Shown piece by piece: positions 41,661 through 52,514 of a DNA stretch of 64,000 bases. Numbering within the stretch: the first letter of the stretch is position 1; the number at the start of each line of letters is the position of its first letter. The stretch comes from Nymphaea colorata (taxonomy: Eukaryota > Streptophyta > Magnoliopsida > Nymphaeales > Nymphaeaceae): contig NC_045139.1 in the NCBI RefSeq assembly GCF_008831285.2, positions 5,182,704-5,246,703 of the forward strand, written 5' to 3'. The position numbers and the translations under genes were made by a program. The notes under the pieces are model-generated. The model searched no databases and was not told the origin of the DNA. It saw only the letters and a program-made list of their open reading frames with translations.

Positions 41661-42948
41661 ATACAAAGTTATTAATATATGTACTAGACTTATTTTATTA
41701 ATGCATTTTCATGTATCATTCGTGTGTATTATAGTGAGAATTTGACATAGTGTGCACACACAATTTAATAATATTTACATAACATGTTTACAAACGTATC
41801 AATATATACATGAATGACTAGTTAAAACCAACCTGTGATTCTGTGACTCAGCTGACTTGTCATGTCCCATGGCTTTGGACAACTCTTTTCGGCCCTTGGT
41901 ATTTCCATTTTCTTGACCAAGTTGAGCACCAAGTCATTGAGTCAACTTGGTTGACTAGAATGAGTTTTTGAGCACTGGCTTGGGCTGCTTCTATCACAAA
42001 AATGTGTAGAAGACAGCTGTCTTGTCAACCTGGGCAATTGGTTGCCCTACTTGGTAGCCAGCTGTTAGTTCATGGCTACCACCTTGCATGTAGCCAGTAA
42101 GTGAATGGACCATGAATTACTCCAGTAGGCTGACTAGTCACTAATGGGTTAATTTTTTAAAGTTCTCCCTTTTTGTTTGGAAGATAAATATCCTTCTTAT
42201 ATATATACATACATAAATAAATCTGTATATAGGTTTCTTTTCGAACTCAGACCTGCTAAACCCAATTAGCCTTGTTGGGCCTTGACCAACTCAATTCTGT
42301 CGGACTTCATTTTTTAATAAATTAGGGAGATTGTTGAGGGACAAGTCTAATTGCCTATTGCTTGTTTAGAAACAAGGTTTTAAAACCCAGTGATTTGGGA
42401 ATCGGGTCAAAGTCCTAGAGGCAATTGCTTGTTCAGATACCAATACCATCATCTGATGATGTGGTGCTATATGTTTGTCCTAGAAATGTGAAGATAGAAA
42501 TTTCCTTTAACAAATTAACAGCAACTTTAGGAGTTCTACTGAGGACAGTATTTCTTGATGGGCTAAACGTCTTACTGCTTAAATAAATGATGTATGGCAG
42601 GCTGGTGGGTTTGACAAGCTTACACTTGATAGCTTGTATGAGGAGGCAACGTATAGACAACAGCAGCCTACATATGGAGTGGCTACTGTGGCTTCAAATC
42701 CATTCCAGTCGCATGATCCGTTTTCTTCCTCCGCTGGAATAGCACCGCCTTCTGGAGTCCAAATGGCAGCCATGGCTCAGCAACAGCATATGATGGCACT
42801 ACCGCCGCCTAATCCCTTTCTTTACTTTAATCAGCAGCAGCAGCAGGTGGGTGCAAATCCATTCGGCGATGCTACATTTGGACCCTTCCCTAACAATTCT
42901 GCACAACACCACCAAAACAACCCATTTGCAAACACTGGCTTGCTATAG
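34648..42948 (+). CDS. PICALM1: ANTH-domain clathrin assembly protein (PICALM1-type AP180/CALM)
   Basis: Fifteen exons with GT-AG introns join in frame to 565 residues: 34648-34737, 34847-34916, 35046-35143, 36229-36367, 36459-36586, 36665-36757, 36881-36931, 39682-39747, 39835-39900, 40061-40141, 40250-40330, 40775-40957, 41043-41121, 41246-41370, 42601-42948. The N-terminus [18 protein letters not shown] leads into an ANTH domain with the phosphoinositide-binding series [14 protein letters not shown] (residues 38-51). The following helices ([36 protein letters not shown]) complete the folded region. The tail is disordered, with a DLL motif (VDLLGL), [11 protein letters not shown], one DPF and four NPF motifs, ending [10 protein letters not shown]. 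Family role, from known homologues: binds PI(4,5)P2 at the plasma membrane and recruits clathrin and EH/adaptor proteins; Arabidopsis PICALM1 proteins help retrieve VAMP72 SNAREs. Intron 7 (2.75 kb) and intron 14 (1.23 kb) are expanded. Tail motifs fit PICALM1 better than other plant ANTH groups. No damage seen. Confidence 0.95.
36932..39681 (+). other. Intron 7 of the PICALM1-type gene (2.75 kb)
   Basis: The largest intron of the gene, bounded by GTAAGC and an ATTTCAG acceptor. It contains AT-rich sequence, a short TA run at about 39226-39238, and no recognisable nested gene. A slightly GC-richer patch at about 38515-38625 has no supported frame. Confidence 0.85.
41550..41657. repeat. (TA)n(TATG)n microsatellite cluster in intron 14
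   Basis: A TA run, then TATG repeats (about 41561-41591), then a second TA run (about 41625-41657), all inside intron 14. The surrounding 41400-42420 has phrases such as 'ttggtgacttggctggattg' and 'gactcatggctcgac' that look like a decayed repeat. Confidence 0.9.
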
Positions 42949-45644
42949 GTGTACCAAAATATTTGATCTTTGTTATATAGGTGACACTACCTCTGGAAGC
43001 CTAAGCCTATCTGGTTTTTCTGTATGCGACAGAAACGTGTATAATCTTCCCACTTTTTTTGTTCTCGGTTTTACAGCATAATGAATTCCCTATTCTTGTA
43101 TTCTTTGGTGCATGTCACGCCCTTTTCTCGTCTCCATGAGCATTTTTGACTAAGGTTTCTGTTGATAAGAGCTGTGATAAATCACCTTTTACAGTTGAAT
43201 GATTTTCCAGAAGGAAGTTCCCTTCTCTCTGAAACCAATTTAAATGAAAGTCTTATTGATATTTTGGAAAATATTTCATATGACCATTTCTTAGTATATG
43301 TTTTAAATTGGTAGTGGAAAGAAAGGGTTGGAATAACCGTCATCACACTACGATAAGAGATGCACTCTGTCTGTTGAAGTCTTGACCTTCCTTTTAGATT
43401 TAAGCCTCCCATCCGAACAGAAAGCAAGATCTGTTTGTCTGGGCTTGGGAATGACGGCTCGAGGTTGGCATATTTACATATTCAAGATTTGGTGAATGAC
43501 CAAGCTTACCATTTTTAAGCCTAAATGTGTCCAATTAATGAAAACATGTTGCCAAGAACAGCTCCATTATATTGTAACATATTTTTTAAAAATTTAACCT
43601 TGTACGTGTGTGCATGAACGCGCGAAAAGTGCATTGTATTTTCTAGTAGTATTTGCATAATTTTTCAAAAGTTTAAACACAGATGGATGCAGAGGGTTAA
43701 AAAATTACAGGAAACCAGAAAAACATTAAAAAACACGTCTAAATAAGATTTAATAGCGAATTCAACCTATGGATTTTAAACTTAAAATCCTTGCTATAAA
43801 ATTATAAATTGTCGGAGATTTTTTTTAAGAAAAACAGTTTTAGCTACTGGTGTAGAACTTGGAGACCAAGAAGATGTTGGAGTCACTCCAAAAGCGAAAT
43901 CAACCTGGAAGATTTAACACACTGCAAGGTTGAATTTGCATGAATCGACCCAAAACAAGAAAAATATCACAATAAGATGCTCAAAGGATGATCCAATAAC
44001 AAAGGAATGTTCATCTTTTAGAGGACATCAAATGGGTCCCCAACTTATTTTTCAAAAAATTCTCAAGAAAATGAACTACAAATTTGCATTTTCTATTTTT
44101 TAAAAACGGAAAATAAATTGACAAAAGGCTTCAATTCTCTTTGTCACCTCAGCAAAGTCGCCCCTCACTGCCGTTGTGAGGGTTCACAATCGACCTTTCT
44201 GGATGGCGGCAACGTTCGTCTTAAATAAAAAGACTAACTTTTAAAAGAAAAAAGGACGGAGCTATTGACTTTCGCCGGCTGCTATCGCTCCTCAGGTCGC
44301 TTTGCTGTCCAGCAAGGGGCGGCGGCTTCCGTTGACGTTTGCTCGACAACGATCGACAATGGCCGGTTAGATATTAATTATTATCCTCTTATTCATTGGG
44401 GGCTATTTGTTTACTTCAGATCTAAAATTCGATGTGACAAGCTTTTATTGACACAGCGAACAACAAGACCTACATTTAAAATGTTTGTTTTATTTATTGT
44501 CTTTAAATTTGGGAGGACCTTCAGCATGTGATAGTGACTTTTTAAAAAAAAAAATTCTTTATTTTACCTATGACTATATACATATATAGAAAAATTGAAT
44601 CATGATTCTGGTTTTCACGACGGTTCCATGTAACATGACAGACATTTAATTAAAAAAAAAAGAAAAAAATGTAACATTTTGAATTGGGGGGCTAGCATAT
44701 TTATGTAACATTTCTTCATGAATCTACCCTATTTTTCAAAACACATACATGAAACACTTGGTATTCTTAGTACCAAACTGCCCAAAATGTGAGCAAAGTT
44801 TTGGACCTATTTGAGTTGCATCACCAATGAAACAGTGTGCAAGTCCTACTAAGGAGGGCCAGGTTTGGAAGTGGATCAGGATCAAATCATAATTGAGATC
44901 CACTAGATCCTACTACTAATAAAACCACTAATTAATCATAAGCTTTGGGTGAGTAAGAAAAGTATTTCATTCTACCGCATAGAGAAAAACTAAACCTCAT
45001 TCTTTTAAGATACGTTGCTTACTTTTGGTGCTTCGAAAAGCTCCCATCCAACACCTCATTCCTTTAAGATACATGACTTACTTTCGGTGCCTTAGGGGAA
45101 GCTGCCTCTACAACACTTCATCTTGCATGCTCCTTTTATAACACTTTAACTTGCATGTAAGTGGTCTCTTTTTTGCATCACAAAAAGTTGACGTCATGAA
45201 ATTCAAAACAAGAATCGGCCATCTACCAACCCCCACCACGTCCGTTGTACCAATCCCCTATCAAGAGAAAAGTAATGGCTCTTTCCACCAATTGGTCCAT
45301 GACAAGATCCATCTCATTTAGCTAATTAAGCCAATAAACCATACCTTAATAGCAGCTCATACTCAACAATCAGAGCTCAAAATGAAGGTTCAATGTGATC
45401 CAACTCTCTTTTGATTTTTCTTCGACATTCTTCAATGAAATTACAACACAATAACATCAACTACCTACAAGACTTAATCCACAAATAGATACAGAATGGT
45501 AGTAAATATGGAATCCCTCCCTTATTAATAATGCAAAAAGAATAACTTGGAATATTAATAATTCGAATCCCATGAGTACATCAATGAATAGGAAGAAGGA
45601 ACAACATGAGAAAGGTGAAGAACGGGAGGAACTGAGCAAAGTCT
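42949..45644. other. Intergenic between PICALM1-type gene and CYP74 gene A
   Basis: Holds the 3' untranslated region of the adaptor gene at its start. No further gene recognised. 'ttcatgaatctacc' and 'catgaaacact' near 44714-44758 resemble the inverted repeat at 18517. Confidence 0.55.
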
Positions 45645-47199
45645 CTACATCTTAGGCGTCAGCGATGTGATGACCACTTTTGATTCAGTTGGGGACCTCA
45701 CAGTTAAGGTGTCAAACTTGGAGAAGAGAACTGCTAACACCATCCTTCCAGTTAGCACCACTATGTCCTTCCCTGGGCACTGCTTGTTATGGGGCGTCGC
45801 CGCCTCTGTTTCCGGCCCATTCGACCACCAAACCCGCTCAAGAAGTTTCTCGCCTTCCTCGCCGACGAACCGGTCCGGCACGAACTCGGTCGGCCGGTCA
45901 AACAGTTTTGGATCTCTCATAGCAAATGGCTGGTACCCACACATGAGCTCCCCCTTCTTCACCAAGAACCTTGCTTCATGGGACTCTACGATCAAGTCTT
46001 TCCTTGCCCTTGCATACTGCCGCGGCACCGGCGGTTGGATCCGCAGCGCCTCGTAGGCAACCGATTTGATCAGTGGCATGGCATTGAGGGCTTCAAAGTT
46101 CAGATCGCCCTTCTCCTTTATTGCATTCCTTGCTTCTTCTGCCAATCTGTAGTGCAACTTGCTTCCCTGGTTTGCAACATATCTTAGCATGGTGGGTAGG
46201 TACAAACTAAAGCCTGCTACAGCATTAAGCCCAAACATGAATATCAAATTGTGAATCGCTTCTTCTTTTGGGACTCCATATTCATCCTCTGCAATGTCCA
46301 GTGCCTTTCCCCCATAAGTCTTAAAGAAGTCATAAAGCTTCTGGTGGTTCCTGTTGCATTTTCATGAAATTTTAGCATTAGTACAACTCAAATAATATCA
46401 AATATGCATAGGATTGTAATGAAAACGATAATGAAAGAAAAGTAGAAGTGACTGCATTTTGGTGTCTTTAGGCTTACTTCTTCACAGTCCAGTAAGGCCA
46501 AGGGAAGGTATGGAACACCAACTCCTCCAATGGATGTGGAAGCCCAAGGTTTACTCCAGGAGCAAGTTGTGGTGCAAGCCATTTCAAGCAAAGGCTCGCA
46601 CCCTCTTCACCAACACTGGCCGGACCTGGCTCCAGAGGATCTCGCCCGAGCAATGTTCGCGACAAGAAATTGAAAACACAACTACCAAACGCATCGTTCG
46701 CCTTCGCTTCCGGCAGTTGACCTTGGAGCTTATCCCATGTTTCCTCGACGGCTCGCCGGATCTCCGGCAACCACCGGCGAGCATTGAGCATGAAGAGGTG
46801 CTGGACATAGGACTTGAGCCTGGTGTGCTGGTCCTCAGCCGTGTCCAAGTAGGACAGGACCCTGAACCCACCTGTGAAGTCAGTGCTCACCATGTAATGC
46901 CCACCAAGCACATTGCTAGTATCCACAAGTGAATTGTCAAACAAGGTCCTGAAACTCTTGGAGTCCAGGAGGATGACAACCCTTGGATCACCGGGGAACC
47001 CCGGCGGCGTCGGCGGCATGTTGGTCCGGAAGACAGTGCTGTTATATTTCCGCGCCCGGTCTGCGAAATACTTGTCCGGGCCGTCGAACCAGAAGTAATG
47101 AAGCCTATCTATCAAGGCACCAAAATATGAAATTTTGGTTATCCCTGGCATCTCTCTCAAAGGGAGCTGCTCTTCTTTCTTCTCTGTAATTTCAGCCAT
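45645..47199 (-). CDS. CYP74-family P450 (hydroperoxide lyase-like), gene A
   Basis: Two exons (47199-46478 and 46350-45645) join in frame to 475 residues across a GTAAGC...CAG intron splitting codon 241 after its second base. CYP74 enzymes rearrange fatty-acid hydroperoxides without O2 or reductase, giving aldehydes (lyase), allene oxides or divinyl ethers. Seen: PLREMPG near the N-terminus, FRTNMPPT (57-64), FTGGFRVLSYLD (108-119), NFLSRTL, I-helix FGLNAVAGF (280-288), ExxR as E341/R344, QYARARKD, VKKGELMCGYQP, and heme loop NKQCPGKD with Cys432. PPT, FLSRTL, EEAIHNL and QYARARKD favour CYP74B (13-hydroperoxide lyase). The position matching Arabidopsis AOS Phe137 is Leu98 and the Ser155 match is Ser116. 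No evident plastid transit peptide. The start MAEITEKK was chosen because gene B shares it and the TATA-like box sits 70 bp upstream. An earlier ATG at 47259 lies too close to that box. Exact product class is uncertain. Confidence 0.92.
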
Positions 47200-47268
47200 T
47201 GCTAAACAGTAATGCTCGACTGCTCCAATATTGCAGGAACTATGGGAATGAGGTGCCATGGCATGGCC

Positions 47269-47275
47269 TTATAAA
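47269..47275 (-). promoter_or_regulatory. TATA-like box of CYP74 gene A
   Basis: TTTATAAGG on the minus strand, about 70 bp upstream of the chosen ATG at 47199. It would place the transcription start near 47240. Confidence 0.6.
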
Positions 47276-50181
47276 GCAGTGGTCATGGTTGACCCAGCTA
47301 TTGTGTCTTAGTCAAGGATCCCTGTTCTTCTATCGTTTCTATTTTCAATGAACTGTATTTGATCTTTCACATTGTGAAAATTCTTCAGAAAATATTGGGA
47401 AGTTTATAAGAAGCAACTGAGGATGGAATTCATGGACCTTGTTGCTCCCATCGAACTGGTTTTGGCTGCTTGTGCTCATGGAGAAGCTTCAGAGATCAGA
47501 AACCGTGGTCGGTCCTCGATTTTTTGGATCCAATCTAGATTTTCCGATCAGCGTGCCTGTCAAAGAACACGGTTTGACGACGGCGGCCATCGGAATGGAA
47601 ACTGTACCACGGGCTTTTTCAAATAGGGCAGCTCCTTTCGACCTGCAACTGCTGGGTCTGGTCGAAGGTTTGACCAGCGCTCCTGGATCTGGACCTGGAT
47701 CTATGATCTTCGGATCATGGGATGGCTTCCAGGCCACATCTTTAGCTGTCTCTGGATGTCGAACGGCTGGATTTGGGTCGGATCCTGGCCTTCTGTATTT
47801 CAACTAGATTGAATTTTGGGATATTCACATGTAAAAGGTGGATCTTAATCGTTTTTTTAATCGAATTATGACATAAAATGCAAAACTATGTACTGAAATC
47901 GGAATCCTATTTTTTACCAGGGACATGAATATGGGAGCTGGGCAAAAATTCTGGCTAAAGGGCATTGGGAGTAAACTTTTAAATTTTTTAGGGTAATCAA
48001 TATGTAAATGAAAAAAAATACTCAAAAATAATAATATAAAAATAATAAGTCTTTTTGGGGTTCATATGGTTAATTGTCCACACCTGCTTCTTCTCCTCTA
48101 CTCATCAATCAATCCCTTTCTCTTTTTTTCTTTATATATATATATTATATAAAGGTGGACAAAAAAAATGTCCTACATCATCTTTTTATTTTCTTTCATT
48201 TTCAATTTTGTATTTACAAAAAGTTTCGAAAAAAATAAAAGTATTTTAATCAATGGCACAAAAAAAATAATGCTTGCCCATTAAATGGGAAGCGAGGTTG
48301 AACTAAAAATTGGGTGATAAGAGAATTGGTTCCGTGCCTTTCTGCGTTGCAAGTTTGACAGATATTGGCTGAACTTTCTTTGGTCTTCTTTGGCAGGCGT
48401 TCGTGGGGAAAGTCGCTGTGCATTATCGCGGCGAAAGAGGAAGCAAAAAAGAAGCGGAAAAGTTGGAAGAAGTTAGCCGTCTAATGGCTGCTTCTGCAAC
48501 TTGCTTCCCAATATCGCCGGAGCAGCAGCTTCCCATTTGAGAATTTTCTTGGCAAGGCTTAGACCTTTCTCATCATGAAAGACAACTTTTCTTCAACTAG
48601 CCTTTTTCTATAAAAACAAAGAAAAAGAAAAAGAAAGTCTTGAGTAAAGAAGTCGGCAAGGACAAGAAACCAGCTGACGTCGGCCAGAAAATTCGGGCTC
48701 CGCCGCTATTCCGTTCGGGCATGAAAACAATTTTTAGGTTCCAATACAACCCAAAATTTCTTCAACTTCTCGGCATTCTTTTTTTTCTTTTCCGATGGCA
48801 GAAAAACCAAAACTCATCATCATGTCCCTCTGCATCGTTAGGTTCTAGAAAAATAGATCTGAGCTATGTTGCATGCACGCACTCTCCATATTTTCATTGG
48901 CCGATCTTTACTTGTGGTCAGTGGTCACCGACAGTTGAAGAGACACATGTGGGCATGTGTAGGCAGTGGCACACACAGTGAATAAAAAATTTACATTTAT
49001 ATATTGGTTGATCTTAAATTTTCGTATATTTGTATATGAAATACCTTTCTCTATGTGGTGAGTTCCCTTAAGCCAAATATGTTTGGCTCCGATATGATGG
49101 TCTGGGTTAGTGTTGGCTCAGCTCGGCTCGAACAGTACTCGTGAACAGACTCATACTTCTTTATATTTCTTGAGTCAGCATTACCTTTTCTCAAAAAACT
49201 GAATGTTTACATTACGTTTTCTTTAATCTTTGACAATCTTTGCCTATTCATTTATTGTGAAAGATTCTGTACAGATTTACCGTGGTAGATATTAGACAAT
49301 GAAAGATTTATACTATAGAGAGAAACCGGAGTTTTAAGATCCAACAAGATTGATGCGTTTTATGTGTTTAGTTTTTAAGACCTTATGTTTTTCGTGATAA
49401 GCAGCTTGTTCTCGATAATGAAATTTTAACAGTGGATGTTGCGAGGTAGGCTCCAAATAAGAATAAATGAGAACATTCACATGGACAAAAAATTGGATGC
49501 TCAACACTACCAGAGAGTTTACAAGCCATGTCAAGTGGATATATATATACATATATAGTCACTCAATTATATAACTAGGGCCGTCTATCTGAAACAGATT
49601 GCTAGTTAAAAAAAAAAAGGAGAAAAATGCATGTATTAATAATATATGATAAATCATCTCATTTTTTACTTATTTTTTCTTAACCATCTATCGTGATGGA
49701 TTGGACAACCTTGCTTAGATAGTTAGGTGACCTTACACACACACATGCGCGCACACACACACATAGCTTGAGGAAGGACTACTCCACTTTGTGCCCATTT
49801 AATCTATTTCAAGCATGGCGTCTCTTTGGCACATTAGTTTGTTTTTACACTTCTTAGGATGCCAAGAACTGAACACGAACTAAAAAAGTAAACACTCTTA
49901 ATATCTAAATTTTGCGAAGCAGATCAAGTCAAGATTCTATTTTATAAGTTCAGATCTTGGTGCAATTTCAACACAAACATGACAATCGATCGTATATCAC
50001 AATTCATGATCATACACACAATAGGTACAATAAGTTTACAAATTGATTTTTTGAAATAAATACATGAAACAACTGAAACTGATGAAAGTAAAAAACAAAA
50101 AAAAATCCCACAATTTTAAGCTGCAAAATCAGAAGAAACAGAGATGATCAAGGAGAGACAAGAGCAAAGGCAGCATGATCT
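47276..50181. other. Intergenic between the two CYP74 genes
   Basis: About 2.9 kb between the promoter of gene A and the 3' end of gene B. A GC-richer patch at 47420-47810 is open on both strands (up to 122 codons) but shows no domain I recognise. A short CA run lies at about 49736-49763 and a short TA run near 49539-49556. Near 49110-49150 there is a short H1-like phrase (GCTCAGCTCGGCTCG). Confidence 0.5.
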
Positions 50182-51835
50182 TCAAGATTTAGGCGTCAAT
50201 GAGGTGATGATCACTTTTGATTCAGAGGGGGCCTTCACAGTAAGAGTATCAAACTTGGAGAAGAGAACTGCTACCACCAACCTCCCAGTTAGAACAACTA
50301 TGTCCTTCCCCGGGCACTGCTTGTTGTGGGGGGTTGGTTCCTCTGTTTCAGGCCCATTGGACCACCACACTCTCCCAATCAATTTCTCTCCTTCCTCGCC
50401 GACGAACCGGTCCGGCAAGAACTCCGTCGGCCGGTCGAACAGTTTTGGATCCTTCATCGCAAATGGTTGGTAGCCACACATGAGCTCTCCCTTCTTCACC
50501 AAGAACCTTGCCTCATGTGACTCTACGATCAAGTCTTTCCTTGCTCTTGCGTACTGCCTCGGCACCGGCGGCTGGATCCGCAGGGCCTCGTAGACGACGG
50601 ATTTGAGCAGTGGCATTGCGTTGATGGCTTCGAAGTTCAGATCACCCTTCTCCTTAATTGCATTCCTCACTTCTTCAGCTAACCTTTTGTGCAACTCGAT
50701 TCCTTGGTCTGCTATATGCTTTATCAAGGCAGGTAAGAACAGGCTGAAGCCTGCTACTGCGTTAAGGCCAAACATGAAGATCAAATTGTGGATTGCTTCT
50801 TCTTTTGTGATTCCGAATTCATTCTCGGCGATCTCCAGTGCCTGGCCGCCGTAAGTCTTGAAGAAAGCATAGAGTTTTTGGTAGACCCTGTCAATTTGTT
50901 TTTAACCACCATCAGAATGAAGGAGAGAACACTTAATCAATCAGATAAAAAATTCAATTTATGAAAACTGGACGCTAGATAAATTCGTGTATAAATTTTC
51001 TGGTTTTCTATTGAATATAACTAGTTGAACATTATTGTAATTTTTTTTTGAACAAAAAAAAATTCAGTTTCTGAAAGTTTTCTTAATTTCTTAACTGTGA
51101 TCTTCAAGCATACCTCTTCACAGTACAGTAAGGCCAAGGAAAAGTGTGGAACACAATTTCCTCCAATGGCTGAGGCAACCCAATGTTGACACCAGGAGCA
51201 AGCTGTGGAGCCAGCCACTTTAAGCAGAGGCTTGCACCTTCTTCACCTACACTGGCCGGACCGGGCTCGAGCGGGTCTCTTCGGAACAAAGTACGTGATA
51301 GAAAATTGAAGATGCAGCTGCCGAACGCGCCGTTCGCCTTTGCTTCCGGCAACTGACTTTGGAGTTTATCCCAGGTTTCCTCCACAGCACGCCGGATCTC
51401 CGGCAGCCATCTGTGAGCATTGAGCATGAAAAGGCGCTGGACATAGGACTTGAGCCTAGTGTGCTGGTCCTCAGCTGTGTCCAAGTAGGAAAGGACCCTG
51501 AACCCGCCTGTGAACTCAGTGCTCATCATGTAATGACCACCAAGAACATTGCTGGTATCAACAAGCGAGTTGTCAAAGAGAGTCCTGAAGCTCTTTGAGT
51601 CCAGGAGGATGACAACCCTTGGGTCGCCGGCGAAGCCCGGCGGCGTGGGCGGCATGTTGGTCCGGAAGACCGTGCTGTTGTACTTGCTCATCCGGTCGGC
51701 GAAGTACTTGTCCGGCCCATCGAACCAGAAGTAATGGAGCCTATCTATGAATGCTCCAAAGTATGAAATTCCAGTAACCCCAGGTACCTCTCTCAAAGGG
51801 AGTTGGTCTCCTTTCTTCTCCACAACCTCAGCCAT
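50182..51835 (-). CDS. CYP74-family P450 (hydroperoxide lyase-like), gene B
   Basis: A tandem paralogue of gene A: two exons (51835-51114 and 50887-50182), the same exon lengths (722 and 706 nt), the same intron phase (GTATGC donor, GACAG acceptor), 475 residues. Most residues match gene A, including FRTNMPPT, NVLGG, FRVLSYLD, FMFGLNAVAGF, the ExxR pair, QYARARKD and NKQCPGKD. Differences cluster in surface-type segments, for example LFLPALIKHIADQGIELHKR against LYLPTMLRYVANQGSKLHYR, and GRVWWSNGPETEEPTP near the heme loop. The intron is longer (about 226 bp against 127 bp). The start MAEVVEKK was chosen because a TATA-like box lies 72 bp upstream; an open extension to 51958 would begin upstream of that box. 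The gene appears intact. Likely oxylipin metabolism; lyase versus other CYP74 activity is not settled by sequence alone. Confidence 0.92.
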
Positions 51836-51906
51836 TGATCTTGCAATATCCCTCAATTGCTTCAATGGAGAAAAATATGTGATGAGATGACTCTTGGTAT
51901 TGGCTC

Positions 51907-51913
51907 TTATAAG
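51907..51913 (-). promoter_or_regulatory. TATA-like box of CYP74 gene B
   Basis: CTTATAA on the minus strand, within TTCTTATAAGAGCC, about 72 bp upstream of the ATG at 51835. The spacing mirrors gene A, so the core promoter was probably duplicated with the gene. Confidence 0.55.
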
Positions 51914-52098
51914 AATCCTCTGGATGTCTTGGTCGACTTGACTACAAATGTTTGTCATTTTCCATTGCTAACTTTTGGATTTTCCCGATATCTTCGTTTG
52001 GACTCAAACTGTTCAAAAAAGGAGTGCTGCTCCACTTGTTGTAGCATCCCCAAGGAAATAATTGTCCACATTATTTGGTCTCCAATCCATATCTTCTA

Positions 52099-52100
<2 letters not shown>

Positions 52101-52132
<32 letters not shown>
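52101..52132. repeat. (TA)16 microsatellite
   Basis: A pure TA run in the upstream region of CYP74 gene B, about 190 bp beyond its TATA-like box. Confidence 0.95.
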
Positions 52133-52135
<3 letters not shown>

Positions 52136-52234
52136 CCACTGACATGTGAGGCAAGCAAGATGAAGTATTCCATCTTGGTGGAATTCTGGGAGGTAGAACT
52201 TTAATTTGCCTTAGATTGGATCCTCAACTAGAAA

Positions 52235-52506
52235 TGGGCCACACATTGAGTCGAGCCAACTAGAGCTTGACTTGTTTATAAATGAGTCAAGTTTGAGTTC
52301 AAAGGTATGCCCAAAATATTAACGAGTCAAGCCTACTCAAGTTTGATCCAACTTCGAGCTCGAGTTCCTTTAGTTGAGTTGAACTTGAGGGAGTTGAGCA
52401 AGCCAAGCTCGTGCTCGATGTTGTGTTGTCGAGTCAAGCTCAAACCTGTTCCATGGAGCTTGACTCAGTCGACCTCGAGCTGGCCCTCAGCTTGTGTGCA
52501 GCCCTA
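52235..52506. mobile_element. hAT-like short element, family H1, copy 3 with perfect target duplication
   Basis: Flanked by perfect 8-bp direct repeats ACTAGAAA (52227-52234 and 52507-52514). The ends TGGGCCACACA and TGTGCAGCCCTA are imperfect inverted repeats. The interior shows the family's GAGTCAAG/CTCGAG phrases but fewer of the long subrepeats. It sits about 400 bp upstream of the CYP74 gene B start, within its likely promoter region. Confidence 0.82.
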
Positions 52507-52514
52507 ACTAGAAA

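Noticed and set aside
45667-47189. Several long plus-strand open frames across CYP74 gene A (and the same at 50144-51734)
   Set aside because: They are antisense shadows of the P450 exons, which have family motifs, matching splice sites and a conserved paralogue on the minus strand.
47423-47807. 122-codon open frame between the CYP74 genes
   Set aside because: Open on both strands because of GC-rich composition, with no splice context or recognised domain.
51836-51958. N-terminal extension of CYP74 gene B (41 codons) as a transit peptide
   Set aside because: It lies partly upstream of the TATA-like box, is not conserved in gene A, and the shared MAE start fits the family's plastid-peptide-free length.
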